64,000 nucleotides of DNA, from the NCBI RefSeq assembly GCF_000482325.1, contig NZ_KI535295.1:1227060-1291059 (forward strand). Reading direction: 5' to 3'. Positions 45,646 to 54,203 of the stretch are shown here, piece after piece; positions within the stretch are counted from its first letter, which is position 1; every line of letters begins with the position of its first letter. The translations under genes were made by a program, and so were the position numbers. The notes beneath the pieces are model-generated. The model ran no database searches, was not told where the DNA came from, and saw nothing but the letters and a program-made list of their open reading frames with translations. This stretch comes from Bacillus sp. UNC438CL73TsuS30 (GTDB taxonomy: Bacteria > Bacillota > Bacilli > Bacillales > Cytobacillaceae).

Positions 45646-46317
45646 TTAAAATGTGAAAGATTCACCATCATCAGGCACTAAAATATGAGAAGAGATTCCT
45701 TTTTTATTTATAAAGCTCTTCAAATCATCTCTTGATAATGTCCAATGGTTGACAGCTTCCATATGAACAGAAATGATTTTGGCGTTAGGAGCAGCCTTAT
45801 ACACTTCAAGGATGTCTTCTTTCCCCATTACCAGAGAACCAAGTTCTAATATTTGATTATCTCCACCATTTACAATAATGATTTCTGGTTTGTGCGTATC
45901 GATTACTTCCTGGATTGCTTCATACCAAACTGTATCTCCAGCCACATATAGCGTTTTTTCTGTTGAGTGTTTGAAGACTACACCACACACTAGACCGGCA
46001 CGTTTTAATAACTTTTCTCCTCTTCCGTGCTCGCCTTTTGTTTTAATTAATTGGATATCTTCAAAAACTGTATCTTCCTGTAAAACTTCTACATCTATAA
46101 AACCAGCGTTTCTAACTTCTGTAGCATCTTTCTCATTTTGTACAAACATCTTTATACCTTTTGGTAACACCTTTTTCGCTGTATCATCCCAGTGATCTAA
46201 ATGCAGATGTGTGACAATCACAGCATCCACAAGATTGATAATATTATCAATGGATATTGGTAAGTCAACTAAAGGATTCAATTGATCTGGTCTTACTGTT
46301 GTTCGATAGTTCAACAA
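45646..46317 (-). pseudogene. Metallo-beta-lactamase-fold hydrolase, N-terminally truncated
   Basis: 223 codons with the MBL signature THLHLDHWD near 35, LYVAGDTVWYE near 125 and a metal His in SVHMEAVNHW near 190. Full members begin about 25-30 residues earlier with strands ending in a LIDP motif. Here that part is absent, upstream bases hold no continuation in this frame, and the TTG at 46317 has no ribosome-binding site. Likely a 5'-deleted remnant, although the rest of the frame is intact. Confidence 0.65.
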
Positions 46318-46448
46318 AAATAGGAATAAATACTTAAAACAACAACCCTTCCGCTACAAAAGAGGCTTTTTTATTAGTACAGCCCCCCTACATATTTCAT
46401 ATAAATAAAAAAGAAATATGCTTGTTTAATTGAAAAGGGGAATCATTT

Positions 46449-46856
46449 ATGTTTCTAGACTTGTTGAAGTCTTTTGTAGGGAAAGTAATCAATATTGATC
46501 GAGGTGGTCGCGAATCTAAGGTTGGAAAGTTATTAGATGTTTATAATGATTATTTTATCCTACTCACTGAAGAGGATGGGGTCGTTTACTATAATACCCA
46601 GCATATAAAAAGTGTGACGGAGAATACGAAGGGATTCAAGAATGTATTTCCTGAAGATTTTGAGTATAAAAAAGCTAATAATTTACTAAGTTTGTTAGAA
46701 AATCTAAAACTCCAGTGGATCAAAATAAACCATGATGGCCCAGAAAAAATAGAAGGAATTTTATTTGATATTAGTGATGACATGATTACTTTGATTTTTA
46801 ATGATGAAATTGTTCGCATTTCCATGTTTCATCTTCGTACGATCAGAATGGGCTAA
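46449..46856 (+). CDS. DUF2642-like two-unit spore coat-type protein
   Basis: 135 residues built of two similar beta-rich units: LLKSFVGKVINIDRGGRESK..DYFILLTEEDGVVYYNTQHI and LLENLKLQWIKINHDGPEK..DMITLIFNDEIVRISMFHL. This resembles DUF2642/YuzF-type proteins of the spore coat. AAAAGGGGAATC precedes the ATG. A CATATTTC/GAAATATG hairpin lies in its promoter region (46391-46420). Confidence 0.7.
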   Translation: MFLDLLKSFVGKVINIDRGGRESKVGKLLDVYNDYFILLTEEDGVVYYNTQHIKSVTENTKGFKNVFPEDFEYKKANNLLSLLENLKLQWIKINHDGPEKIEGILFDISDDMITLIFNDEIVRISMFHLRTIRMG

Positions 46857-46890
46857 ACTGGAGAAATAAACCATCTGATTAGATAATAAA

Positions 46891-46919
46891 AATGACCGCA
46901 ATGTTGCAGTCATTTTTTA
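46891..46919 (+). terminator. Terminator
   Basis: AATGACCGCAA, TTGCAGTCATT with T run. Confidence 0.88.
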
Positions 46920-47012
46920 TTTGCTCAAAAATATTTTTATATTGTGCTATAAACATCCAATCAATTAATAAGGGAAATCATTTAATAGAATTAGAAAGGA
47001 GATGATAGGAAG

Positions 47013-47234
47013 ATGAGTAGTAAGGAATTTAACCGTTTTGCTTCTCAACTTGTTGGTCAAGAAGTAGAAGTGGTCACCAATAACGGAACATATACAGGGA
47101 CTTTAGAGTATGTTGGCAGTGATAGTATTATTCTGAACACTAGAGTAAGAGGCCGCAGAGTAAGAATGGTCATTCGTATCGCTTTAATCATTGCTCTTTT
47201 CAGTCTACTAACTGGAATCAGGTTCACTTTATAA
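47013..47234 (+). CDS. Small DUF2642-like protein with a membrane tail
   Basis: 73 residues. The first 45 form an Sm-like/DUF2642 strand set, LVGQEVEVVTNNGTYTGTLE then YVGSDSIILNTRVRGRR. The last 20 are hydrophobic, a likely membrane anchor. AAAGGAGATGAT precedes the ATG. Neighbour of the two-unit protein above and probably functionally related to it; both may belong to the spore surface. Confidence 0.7.
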   Translation: MSSKEFNRFASQLVGQEVEVVTNNGTYTGTLEYVGSDSIILNTRVRGRRVRMVIRIALIIALFSLLTGIRFTL

Positions 47235-47245
47235 AGAAACAAAAG

Positions 47246-47276
47246 AGTTAGCTGTCCATTTGACGGCTATTTTTTC
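47246..47276 (+). terminator. Terminator
   Basis: TAGCTGTC, loop, GACGGCTA, T run. Confidence 0.78.
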
Positions 47277-47355
47277 CATGAAATTGGAGCTTTTATGAAG
47301 ATAGGGAAAAACGATCTAAAAAAGATCAAGCAATGTAAATGGGATCATTTGCAGT

Positions 47356-47408
47356 AAAAAAGGATAGGTAGAGCCTATGTTTCCTGCTCACCTATCCCTT
47401 TTTATTTT
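47356..47408. terminator. Bidirectional long-loop terminator
   Basis: AAAAAGGATAGGT and ACCTATCCCTTTTT arms with a loop of about 23 bases. Confidence 0.68.
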
Positions 47409-47489
47409 TGCTTTATCATGCCGACATTAAATAAGAATTTAATTTTATTTAGAGTTTTAAGATTTTAAATAAAGCAACAAAGTTGATTT

Positions 47490-47648
47490 TTAATCACGCA
47501 TTGCGCCTGCCTCACGGGAAGTCATTGAACCTTCTCCTTCGCTTACATCTTTTTGAATTTCCTGTTTGACTTTTTGTGCATCCGTTCCAGCAAATTCTGG
47601 TTTCATAATAGACCCTAAATTCTCTTTAGCTTGTTGATCCTGTTGCAT
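47490..47648 (-). CDS. Small SASP-like 52-residue protein
   Basis: From ATG 47648 after CAGGAGG. MQQDQQAKENLGSIMKPEFA then GTDAQKVKQEIQKDVSEG and MTSREAGAMRD. Gln/Lys/Glu-rich; pieces recall spore proteins (EFA-x-TDAQ of the gamma type, K-x-E-I and TSR-x-x-G of the alpha/beta type) but no signature is complete. Possibly a small acid-soluble spore protein relative. Confidence 0.6.
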   Translation of the reverse strand: MQQDQQAKENLGSIMKPEFAGTDAQKVKQEIQKDVSEGEGSMTSREAGAMRD

Positions 47649-47757
47649 ACAAATCCTCCTGAATTTATTATTTAACCATCTTATTATTAGCACCGATTTG
47701 AAGAATATTACCGATTTATTATTGTAGGAATTGTATGTATTATTAATTCATGTATTT

Positions 47758-48063
47758 TTATGGGTACTTGGATTGATGTATCGGGACAGTTGGTTTAATA
47801 AAATTCACCTTTTTACCCAAATGAATGGAAAATTGTGTTAAGATCATATCGGATAGTCCTGTTGAGAAAAGATTTGTTTGAAAGTTGAAGTTAGATGACT
47901 TCAGTTGAAAGGTTGTGTTTATTTTGAACCAATCGGGATATTTATTTAAGAAAGCAGCGTTGCTTTTTCCTTTTTCTAAGAATATTTCATTTAATAAGTA
48001 AATAGTGAAAAACTCATCAATTCTATCTGATTTGCAAGAACGGTCTTTCAAAGAATTCTTCAC
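47758..48063 (-). CDS. Doubtful 101-residue reading frame
   Basis: GTG start with no proper spacing to a ribosome-binding site. The product is basic and has no known motif; it opens opposite the promoter region of the next plus-strand gene. It could be a degenerate gene end. Kept only because the strand is otherwise empty for 350 bases. Confidence 0.25.
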   Translation of the reverse strand: MKNSLKDRSCKSDRIDEFFTIYLLNEIFLEKGKSNAAFLNKYPDWFKINTTFQLKSSNFNFQTNLFSTGLSDMILTQFSIHLGKKVNFIKPTVPIHQSKYP

Positions 48064-48108
48064 CTATTTTAAAATTTCAATGATACATTGATAAAATTAG
48101 GAGTAAAA

Positions 48109-48663
48109 ATGCGAATAAAATATATTATATTACCAGCTTTAATTATTTTAATAGTGTTTGTCGGCTATCGAATAATTTCTCTTTATACAGAGGGACGAAG
48201 CTATTATTTTAAAAAAATTGATTCAACTAATCTTACAAATGAATCTTTTGGAAAGGTACGGCTACATGATAATATTCATCAGCTATCTTTTGTAAAGAAT
48301 TATGGAACACCTCTTAGTAGGGAGGATAACGATTTATACGATTATTACCATTGGGAAGGTGGATTAGAAACGGCATCTATCATCAATGGAAAAGAAAAAG
48401 GGGATATTGTTCGTTTAATAATTGGGGAAGTTGAAGAAGGAATAAAAGCGAAAAATAGTCTTAAAACAGCAAAAGGAATCGAAATTGGTAGCAAGAAACA
48501 AGATGTTATCGCTTCGTATGGTCCAAAATATTATAAAAGGACAGAACAAGGTGTGGATATTGTCGGATACGTAGACCATAAACTAGGTGCAACGATTGAA
48601 TTCTGGGTAGTAGAAAGCGGAAAGGTATCGGAAATACGCCTAGATGACACAAGCATAGACTAA
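48109..48663 (+). CDS. Membrane-anchored protein of unknown function
   Basis: 184 residues from ATG 48109 (TTAGGAGT upstream). One N-terminal membrane helix (IKYIILPALIILIVFVGY), then an extracellular domain with two similar halves: GKVRLHDNIHQLSFVKNYGT and KGIEIGSKKQDVIASYGPKYY. That duplication resembles SmpA/OmlA- or YjgB-like beta-alpha modules. Function unknown. Confidence 0.65.
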   Translation: MRIKYIILPALIILIVFVGYRIISLYTEGRSYYFKKIDSTNLTNESFGKVRLHDNIHQLSFVKNYGTPLSREDNDLYDYYHWEGGLETASIINGKEKGDIVRLIIGEVEEGIKAKNSLKTAKGIEIGSKKQDVIASYGPKYYKRTEQGVDIVGYVDHKLGATIEFWVVESGKVSEIRLDDTSID

Positions 48664-48782
48664 GTAAATTAGAATTTAACGATGGAGGTAGTTGTTGTAC
48701 CTCTTTTTATATTTCAGAGTTAGTTTTGTTAACGATTATACCTAAAGCAACGGTATCTTATAGTATAGATGGAGTGGCTGCG

Positions 48783-48815
48783 GCTGCCCCGTTTTTTATT
48801 TTCTAAGGGGGCAGC
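48783..48815. other. GC-rich hairpin between converging genes
   Basis: GCTGCCCC and GGGGGCAGC arms with a T-rich loop that contains a TTTTTT run. Could end transcripts on either side. Confidence 0.55.
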
Positions 48816-48849
48816 TTAGTGAAATAAAAAGTTGTATTTTTGTAAACAA

Positions 48850-49581
48850 TTACTCATTCTGATTTATGATCGCTAAAATCTTGTTTTTATACAAATCATT
48901 ACTTTTTAATTTTATTCCAACAAACTTCCAACGATCTATTGCGTTTATAAATTTATTGTCAATTTCTATAGGAATAGGATATTTAAAGATAGGTCCATGA
49001 TATACAAAGGTATGGTACTCACCGTACTCTCCACATGGGTCTACATCGGAGGGCAATGCTTCGAGCCATTCTTTCGTTAAGGTTTTCCCTAAAAAGCCGG
49101 AAGACAATTTCGTTGAATCTATGGATATGACGGCAGCTTTCCATCCTTCTTCCACCATTTGCTGAGCTAATGTTTTCGTATCCTGTCCCCATAATGGCAG
49201 CAACAATTCAAATCCGTGTTTGGCAAGTAATTTTTCTTTATAGGTCTTGACCTCTTCCAAAAATAAGTCCCCATATGCAATTTTCGTGACTCCGAAATGT
49301 GCTCTGAAATAAACCATGGTGCTGATTAAACCATCTTCAAACTTCTCTGTGGTAAATTCGCTCATTTTTATTTTATATAGAGGCAATCCGATGGCTTCCG
49401 CTTGTTTTTCTACTAGCTGTTCATCAATGTGGTGACTTGTGACGTTTCCGTTATCCGTACAGGTGGTCACTAACGATATAATTTTATACCTCTGATCCTT
49501 TAACAATTGGTTGACTAAGAAAACGGAGTCTTTTCCGGATGAAAAGGCAACAACGATATTTTCAAGGACTGTTTCTCCCAT
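48850..49581 (-). CDS. Dph6/MJ0570-family ATP-binding protein
   Basis: 243 residues of the PP-loop ATP pyrophosphatase type: SSGKDS at 14-19, TCTDNGNVTSHH near 40, IAYGDLFLEEVK near 100 and the family end DPCGEYGEYHTFVYHGP near 202. In archaea and eukaryotes this family amidates diphthine; bacteria lack that substrate, so here the amidated target is unknown. Start at ATG 49581. Confidence 0.88.
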   Translation of the reverse strand: MGETVLENIVVAFSSGKDSVFLVNQLLKDQRYKIISLVTTCTDNGNVTSHHIDEQLVEKQAEAIGLPLYKIKMSEFTTEKFEDGLISTMVYFRAHFGVTKIAYGDLFLEEVKTYKEKLLAKHGFELLLPLWGQDTKTLAQQMVEEGWKAAVISIDSTKLSSGFLGKTLTKEWLEALPSDVDPCGEYGEYHTFVYHGPIFKYPIPIEIDNKFINAIDRWKFVGIKLKSNDLYKNKILAIINQNE

Positions 49582-49812
49582 GGTCTCATCCTTTCTCAGA
49601 ATATGAATAATTCATTCTTTTCTATAGTTATTCTACTGTCAAATATATTGTGGCGTCCATTTATTTAAGAGAGATTGGTTCGAGCAAATGAAGGAATGGC
49701 CGATATTGGATGGCAAAAATTAATTTAAAGACTTTTTATTAAAATAATTCCAATATAGTTCGTTTCGTTAAAGCGAATAATAATATAAACATGTTTTGAA
49801 AGAGGGAAACTA

Positions 49813-50103
49813 TTGAAAAAACTGGCACTGCTATCCCTTATTAGTCTATTGTTTCTTACTGCATGGGTGAAGCCACAGGAAGTCGTGTCCTTTTTACGAC
49901 CTGTTGCAAAGAACCTGAAACAAAATACACATGTTCCTGTAATCCTACCCACTTATTGGAGTGAACTACCTGGGAAATCAAAAAAGCATACGTCTGTTAG
50001 GGTGCATGCGTATGAAAATAGGTATATGATTTATTTTGTCTCCATGGATAAACGTTATCGTGCAAACGATTCAGCATTATTTCATCCTCCAGGCTTCCGT
50101 TAA
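49813..50103 (+). CDS. Secreted protein of unknown function
   Basis: 96 residues from TTG after GAAAGAGGGAAAC. Sec signal peptide (KKLALLSLISLLFLTAW). Mature part has HVPVILPTYWSELPG, then VRVHAYENRYMIYFVSMDKR, a beta-strand pair. The dispersed repeat (copy B) begins only a base or two after the stop codon, so the 3' end may have been replaced by it; relatives would show whether it is shortened. Confidence 0.6.
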   Translation: MKKLALLSLISLLFLTAWVKPQEVVSFLRPVAKNLKQNTHVPVILPTYWSELPGKSKKHTSVRVHAYENRYMIYFVSMDKRYRANDSALFHPPGFR

Positions 50104-50104
50104 G

Positions 50105-50562
50105 GAGTGCATTCTTATTAAAAGGCACAAGAATTGACGTATGAATTGGCATACGTCATTTTCTTTATTTATCAAGGTTTCTACCTTTGACATAGCAATT
50201 GATATCATTATTATGATGGACAATAAGTAATGTACAATTGGAAAAATAAGGTCAAACTTCTGTCATTTGCAGCACCGTTTATAGATTAGGGGATTAGGTT
50301 AAGCACCCGATCAGAAAATAAACGGAACAATTTCGCTTAATTAGAAATATTGATAAAAAAAGCTTTAAATAGAGGAAGATTTTTCTTCTATTGACTCGAA
50401 AAACGTGAAAATGGGGGATTTTTTTTGCATAATCGGAAAACCTTCCTTTATTTACCCCGAAATGAGCTCCATTCTACATTTAACCGAAAAATCTCCGCTT
50501 ATTTTCTTTTTCTGCTTACTAGATTAAGGACAAGACTTCTTTTAAAAAGTAGTGAGTTTTAC
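50105..50562 (-). repeat. Dispersed intergenic repeat, copy B
   Basis: Reverse-orientation match to 30401-30750. The hairpin module GACGTATG/CATACGTC is at 50135-50157, the AACCGAAAAATCTCCG core near 50482-50498. About 100 bases (roughly 50185-50285) have no counterpart in copy A. Noncoding. Confidence 0.85.
50132..50163 (+). terminator. Terminator-like hairpin inside repeat copy B
   Basis: TGACGTATG, loop AATTGG, CATACGTCATTTTCTTT; serves the secreted-protein gene. Confidence 0.75.
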
Positions 50563-50740
50563 CCAAGAATCCAAGAGAACCTCAATCGGATGCATTACGG
50601 TAAGGTTTTTGTATCTTTATTAAGGCGAGTTTAACTTTTTTATATACCAATAACGATGCCAATACGAATGTTCTTTAGTAGGTAGTATTTTAAGAAAAGC
50701 ACCTCAAAACGTAACCCTTTATTTATAATGAAAAATTCAA

Positions 50741-50785
50741 TTTACAATAAAAACATCATTAAAGGTGATAAAAATTTATTGTAAA
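50741..50785. promoter_or_regulatory. Inverted repeat before the DUF2975/Xre genes
   Basis: TTTACAATAAA (50741-50751) and its complement TTTATTGTAAA (50775-50785), 23 bases apart, about 56 bases before the DUF2975 start. Possible operator of the Xre-type regulator encoded downstream. Repeat copy B lies upstream (to 50562), with nothing further recognised between. Confidence 0.45.
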
Positions 50786-50840
50786 TCGATAAACGATGTG
50801 TTAAGTTCAAAATAACCATAAATCAGTGAGGTGTGCTTTT

Positions 50841-51323
50841 ATGAAAAAAGGAACAACATTATTTTTAAAGATAACGGTTATTCTTATTGGGATCCCCGTT
50901 CTTGCTTTGTGCATCTTTTTGGTGCCTGACTTAGGGAATCTTGCAGCAAAATTGCTTCCAGAGTTTGCTTTTATAAAATATCTCGTTTTCCTCGTTTTTT
51001 ACGCATCAGCGATTCCTTTTTACTTTGCCTTGTATCAGGCTTTCAAACTTTTACATTATATTGATAAAAATAAAGCGTTCTCGCAAATTTCTGTAGAAGC
51101 ATTAAAGAAAATCAAATACTACGCCATTGCAATCAGTACCTTGCACGTGCTAGTCGTGCCGCTTTTTTATCTTTTTGCGGAGAAGGACGACGCCCCGGGT
51201 GTCATTTTTGTCGGATTGGTTGTTCCTTTTGCTTCCATGGTGATAGCAGTTTTTGCGGCGGTTCTCCAAAGGCTTTTACAAGAGGCGATTGATATAAAAT
51301 CAGAAAATGATTTAACGGTCTGA
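50841..51323 (+). CDS. DUF2975 membrane protein
   Basis: 160 residues from ATG 50841 (GAGGTG upstream). Four membrane helices with the intracellular HYIDKNKAFSQISVEALKKIKYYA segment, which is the DUF2975 hallmark. Always seen with a small Xre regulator, as here: the next gene begins 11 bases on. Function unknown. Confidence 0.88.
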   Translation: MKKGTTLFLKITVILIGIPVLALCIFLVPDLGNLAAKLLPEFAFIKYLVFLVFYASAIPFYFALYQAFKLLHYIDKNKAFSQISVEALKKIKYYAIAISTLHVLVVPLFYLFAEKDDAPGVIFVGLVVPFASMVIAVFAAVLQRLLQEAIDIKSENDLTV

Positions 51324-51333
51324 GGTGAAAACA

Positions 51334-51555
51334 ATGGCGATAATAATTAATATTGATGTGATGCTGGCTAAAAGGAAAATGAGTGTAACGGAGCTTTCAG
51401 AGAGGGTTGGAATAACGATGGCGAATCTTTCTATATTGAAAAATGGAAAGGCAAAGGCGATTCGATTATCAACTTTAGAGGCAATTTGTAAGGCTTTAGA
51501 TTGTCAACCAGGAGATCTTTTAGAATATCGAAGTGATGGAGACACCCAAGAATAA
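51334..51555 (+). CDS. Small Xre/YozG-type helix-turn-helix regulator
   Basis: 73 residues, ATG 51334 after TGAGGTG. Helix-turn-helix MSVTELSERVGITMANLSIL, then IRLSTLEAICKALDCQPGDLLEY, the YozG pattern. Typically coupled to the DUF2975 membrane partner, which may sequester or sense for it. Confidence 0.92.
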   Translation: MAIIINIDVMLAKRKMSVTELSERVGITMANLSILKNGKAKAIRLSTLEAICKALDCQPGDLLEYRSDGDTQE

Positions 51556-51600
51556 TAAAATGGGGATATTTAACATTAAAAAGATTAAGGGGAGTTCATC

Positions 51601-52443
51601 ATGAATATAACCATTCAAAATGTTTCTCGGAAAAAACCTTTGAAGGCCCTAATCATGAGAGCACTAAAACAACTTGTACGTTTTGGTTGGGAGCAAGCAC
51701 TATCCTGTTTGTTTCCTGTCGTGATTTTTGCGTCGTTTGCTATTACAAAAATTATGCCACTTCCCTTTCTGCAAAGGTATGATTGGCTTCTTATCATCTG
51801 TCTACTGATGCAGTGGGCGATGGTGCGTTCGGGCCTTGAAACATGGGATGAACTAAAGGTGATCACATTGTTCCATCTGATTGGCCTTGGTCTTGAGCTT
51901 TTTAAGGTACATATGGGCTCCTGGTCCTATCCAGAGGAAGGATATTTCAAAATTTTTGGAGTGCCTTTGTATAGCGGATTCATGTATGCAAGTGTAGCGA
52001 GTTATCTTTGCCAGGCATGGAGGAGATTAAAGGTTGAACTGGTTAAGTGGCCGCCGTTTTTGGTGGTTGTACCTCTTGCAGCAGCCATTTATTTGAATTT
52101 TTTCACTCACCATTACTGGATGGATATTCGCTGGTGGTTATCTGGTCTTGTAATGATTGTCTTTTGGCAATCTTGGGTCACATATGAGGTGGATGGGACT
52201 CGTTACCGTATGCCACTTGCACTGTCTTTTGTACTCATCGGTTTTTTTATATGGATAGCCGAAAATATCGCAACGTTTTTTGGAGCGTGGCAATATCCAA
52301 ACCAAGTTGGCGCATGGAGTATGGTTCATCTAGGAAAGGTGAGTTCATGGCTTTTATTAGTGATTGTTAGCTTTCTTATCGTAGCGACATTAAAGCAGAT
52401 TAAAGGGAAAGATTCCGTTCGGATAGATGGTAAATCAATTTAA
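51601..52443 (+). CDS. DUF817-family membrane protein
   Basis: 280 residues with eight or so membrane helices. Motifs of DUF817: ELFKVHMGSWSYPEEGYFKIFGVPLYSGFMYASV, with conserved WSYPE and Y-S-G-F-M-Y. Function unknown. AAGGGGAG precedes the ATG; it follows the Xre gene by 45 bases and may be in its operon. Confidence 0.88.
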   Translation: MNITIQNVSRKKPLKALIMRALKQLVRFGWEQALSCLFPVVIFASFAITKIMPLPFLQRYDWLLIICLLMQWAMVRSGLETWDELKVITLFHLIGLGLELFKVHMGSWSYPEEGYFKIFGVPLYSGFMYASVASYLCQAWRRLKVELVKWPPFLVVVPLAAAIYLNFFTHHYWMDIRWWLSGLVMIVFWQSWVTYEVDGTRYRMPLALSFVLIGFFIWIAENIATFFGAWQYPNQVGAWSMVHLGKVSSWLLLVIVSFLIVATLKQIKGKDSVRIDGKSI

Positions 52444-52534
52444 ATAACTGTTTAGAAATTTTTTGAACTTCAAAATAGAACCCGATAACATAATAGAGGC
52501 TTTTTATCATACATTTAAATCGGGGGTGAATAGG

Positions 52535-52624
52535 ATGCCAAGAGCAAATTATAGAACATCGGATGTTAGTCTGATGGCAAGGATGATGCGAGCAGAAGCC
52601 GAAGGAATGTCCTGGTGCGTATAG
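52535..52624 (+). pseudogene. Remnant of a CwlJ/SleB-type cell wall hydrolase
   Basis: A 29-codon frame with a strong CGGGGGTGAATAGG site. The first 24 residues, MPRANYRTSDVSLMARMMRA then EAEG, match the start of spore-germination hydrolases CwlJ/SleB (x-D-V-x-LMARxMRAEAEGE), including the catalytic Glu region. The rest (MSWCV) and all downstream domain are gone; a terminator follows. The body of the gene was deleted. Confidence 0.8.
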
Positions 52625-52637
52625 TTGGTAAAAACTA

Positions 52638-52668
52638 ATCCCACATATTTGTGGGATATTTTATTTTT
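52638..52668 (+). terminator. Terminator after the hydrolase remnant
   Basis: ATCCCACA, loop TATT, TGTGGGAT, T-rich tail. Confidence 0.9.
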
Positions 52669-52795
52669 CTTCATAAAAAACTAGTGTGATTCCTAATAGT
52701 TGCTCTCAGAGTGCAGGTTAATTGAACACTTGTTATAAAAATTGGTATTATTGGAATTATAGGGAAACCTTAATTTGTTTAAGGGGGGGTTATTT

Positions 52796-53296
52796 TTGCA
52801 ACGAAAATCTATGGTTTTGATATTCTTGTGTATCCTTTTTTTGCTTGGAGGTTGCTCTAAAAATAAAACGGTAGATAGTAAGTTAACTTTACCTGAGGAT
52901 ATTCCAGATTTTGTTAGTGGGAATGATTTTGAAAACATTGATTGGGATAAAAAAGCCGGTACTTTTAATGGCAATATTATCGGGAATAAAAATAAATCAG
53001 GGGTTATTGGTGCCGATATGCCAAGCATAAACATTAACCAGAAATGGATGTGGCATCTTTGGGCAAATGATAATCCCATAGGAACTAAACTAACCGTCAT
53101 TGGGTTTCACAGAGAAACGAGAACTGTGCATCAAATTTTAACAACAGGTTGGACAATCGATCTTGGTGGAAAGAATAATGGAGCAGATGCACACGTACCT
53201 TCAAGTGTAAACATTCCAGAGGCAGGAGAATGGGCAATATTGCTTTATACGGATGGAAAATTATTTGATACATTAATTTACGAAATTAATGAGTAA
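52796..53296 (+). CDS. Lipoprotein of unknown function
   Basis: 166 residues, TTG after AAGGGGGGG. Lipobox in FLLGGCSKNK (Cys near 18). The mature part is a beta-sandwich-looking domain with NINQKWMWHLWANDNPIG, a HRETRTVHQIL stretch and AGEWAILLYTDGKLF. Resembles a family of bacillus lipoproteins with a C-terminal Ig-like domain, but no name is certain. Confidence 0.7.
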   Translation: MQRKSMVLIFLCILFLLGGCSKNKTVDSKLTLPEDIPDFVSGNDFENIDWDKKAGTFNGNIIGNKNKSGVIGADMPSININQKWMWHLWANDNPIGTKLTVIGFHRETRTVHQILTTGWTIDLGGKNNGADAHVPSSVNIPEAGEWAILLYTDGKLFDTLIYEINE

Positions 53297-53370
53297 GAAG
53301 TATGTTTTAGTATATTGTTCATTATTGCTCTAAATTTTATAGAGAAAAAATATTAAGAGGGGGGAAAATT

Positions 53371-53535
53371 ATGAAAAAGGAAGGACTTGAATACATAAAG
53401 GTTGCAAGTTTTGTTATAATAGCGATTAGTTTATCAATTCTTCCTTGGAACTCCTCGAAGGAGGCATCAAATCTCCAAAGAATTGAAGGACCATTGTCTT
53501 ACATTACTGATGCACTGCATCATATTGGAGAATGA
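53371..53535 (+). CDS. 54-residue single-helix protein
   Basis: MKKEGLEYIKVASFVIIAIS, membrane helix to about 27, then a soluble tail with SNLQRIEGPLSYITDALHH. AAGAGGGGGG lies 7 bases before the ATG. Between the lipoprotein gene and the VOC/PhnB gene. Function unknown. Confidence 0.6.
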   Translation: MKKEGLEYIKVASFVIIAISLSILPWNSSKEASNLQRIEGPLSYITDALHHIGE

Positions 53536-53600
53536 TAAAATAGTTTTGTGGGAGCTTTTTTCTATTTGTGATCGTACATATATTTTGGAGGGGGATAAAA

Positions 53601-53996
53601 ATGGAAAAGGTAACACCGTTTTTAATGTTTCAAGAAGGCAACGCGGAAGAAGCAATGAATTTTTATACTTCCATCATTGAGGATTCTCAAATTATAAGCA
53701 TTTCTAGATATGGAGCTAATGAAGCTGGACCAGAAGGCACCGTAATGCAGGCTACTTTTACCTTGAAAGGGCAAGAAATTATGTGTATTGATAGTTTTGT
53801 GAAACATCAGTTCTCTTTTACACCTTCTTTTTCACTATTTGTTACTTGTAATACAGATGAGGAACTTGTTAATCTTTATGAGAAACTGGGTGAAGGTGGG
53901 CAAACACTTATGCCTTTAAACAATTATGGTTTCAGTAAAAAGTTTGGGTGGGTAAATGACCGCTTCGGAGTTTCGTGGCAACTAAATCTTCAATAG
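53601..53996 (+). CDS. PhnB-like VOC-family protein
   Basis: 131 residues from ATG 53601 after TGGAGGGGG. Begins EKVTPFLMFQEGNAEEAMNF and ends FGWVNDRFGVSWQLNL, the two conserved ends of the PhnB/3-demethylubiquinone methyltransferase-like glyoxalase group. The metal-site His is replaced at the usual first position, as is common. Function unknown. Confidence 0.9.
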   Translation: MEKVTPFLMFQEGNAEEAMNFYTSIIEDSQIISISRYGANEAGPEGTVMQATFTLKGQEIMCIDSFVKHQFSFTPSFSLFVTCNTDEELVNLYEKLGEGGQTLMPLNNYGFSKKFGWVNDRFGVSWQLNLQ

Positions 53997-54203
53997 CGAA
54001 TGTTTAAGAAAATTAATAAAAAAACAACATTAGGTAAAGGGGTATTACTTCAATAAGAGTAATACCTATTTTTATCTAGATGAAATGAAACTGAGGATTT
54101 TCTTATCTATCATAATGGTCCCAACTTTAATATTTGTAGCCCGGTTCGTTCTAAAATATATAATGAAAATGGTAGAAATACGTGCAGTTATGGGGTGGTA
54201 TAT

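Noticed and set aside
50425..50634. 69-residue open frame
   Set aside because: Lies inside dispersed repeat copy B and is not kept in copy A.
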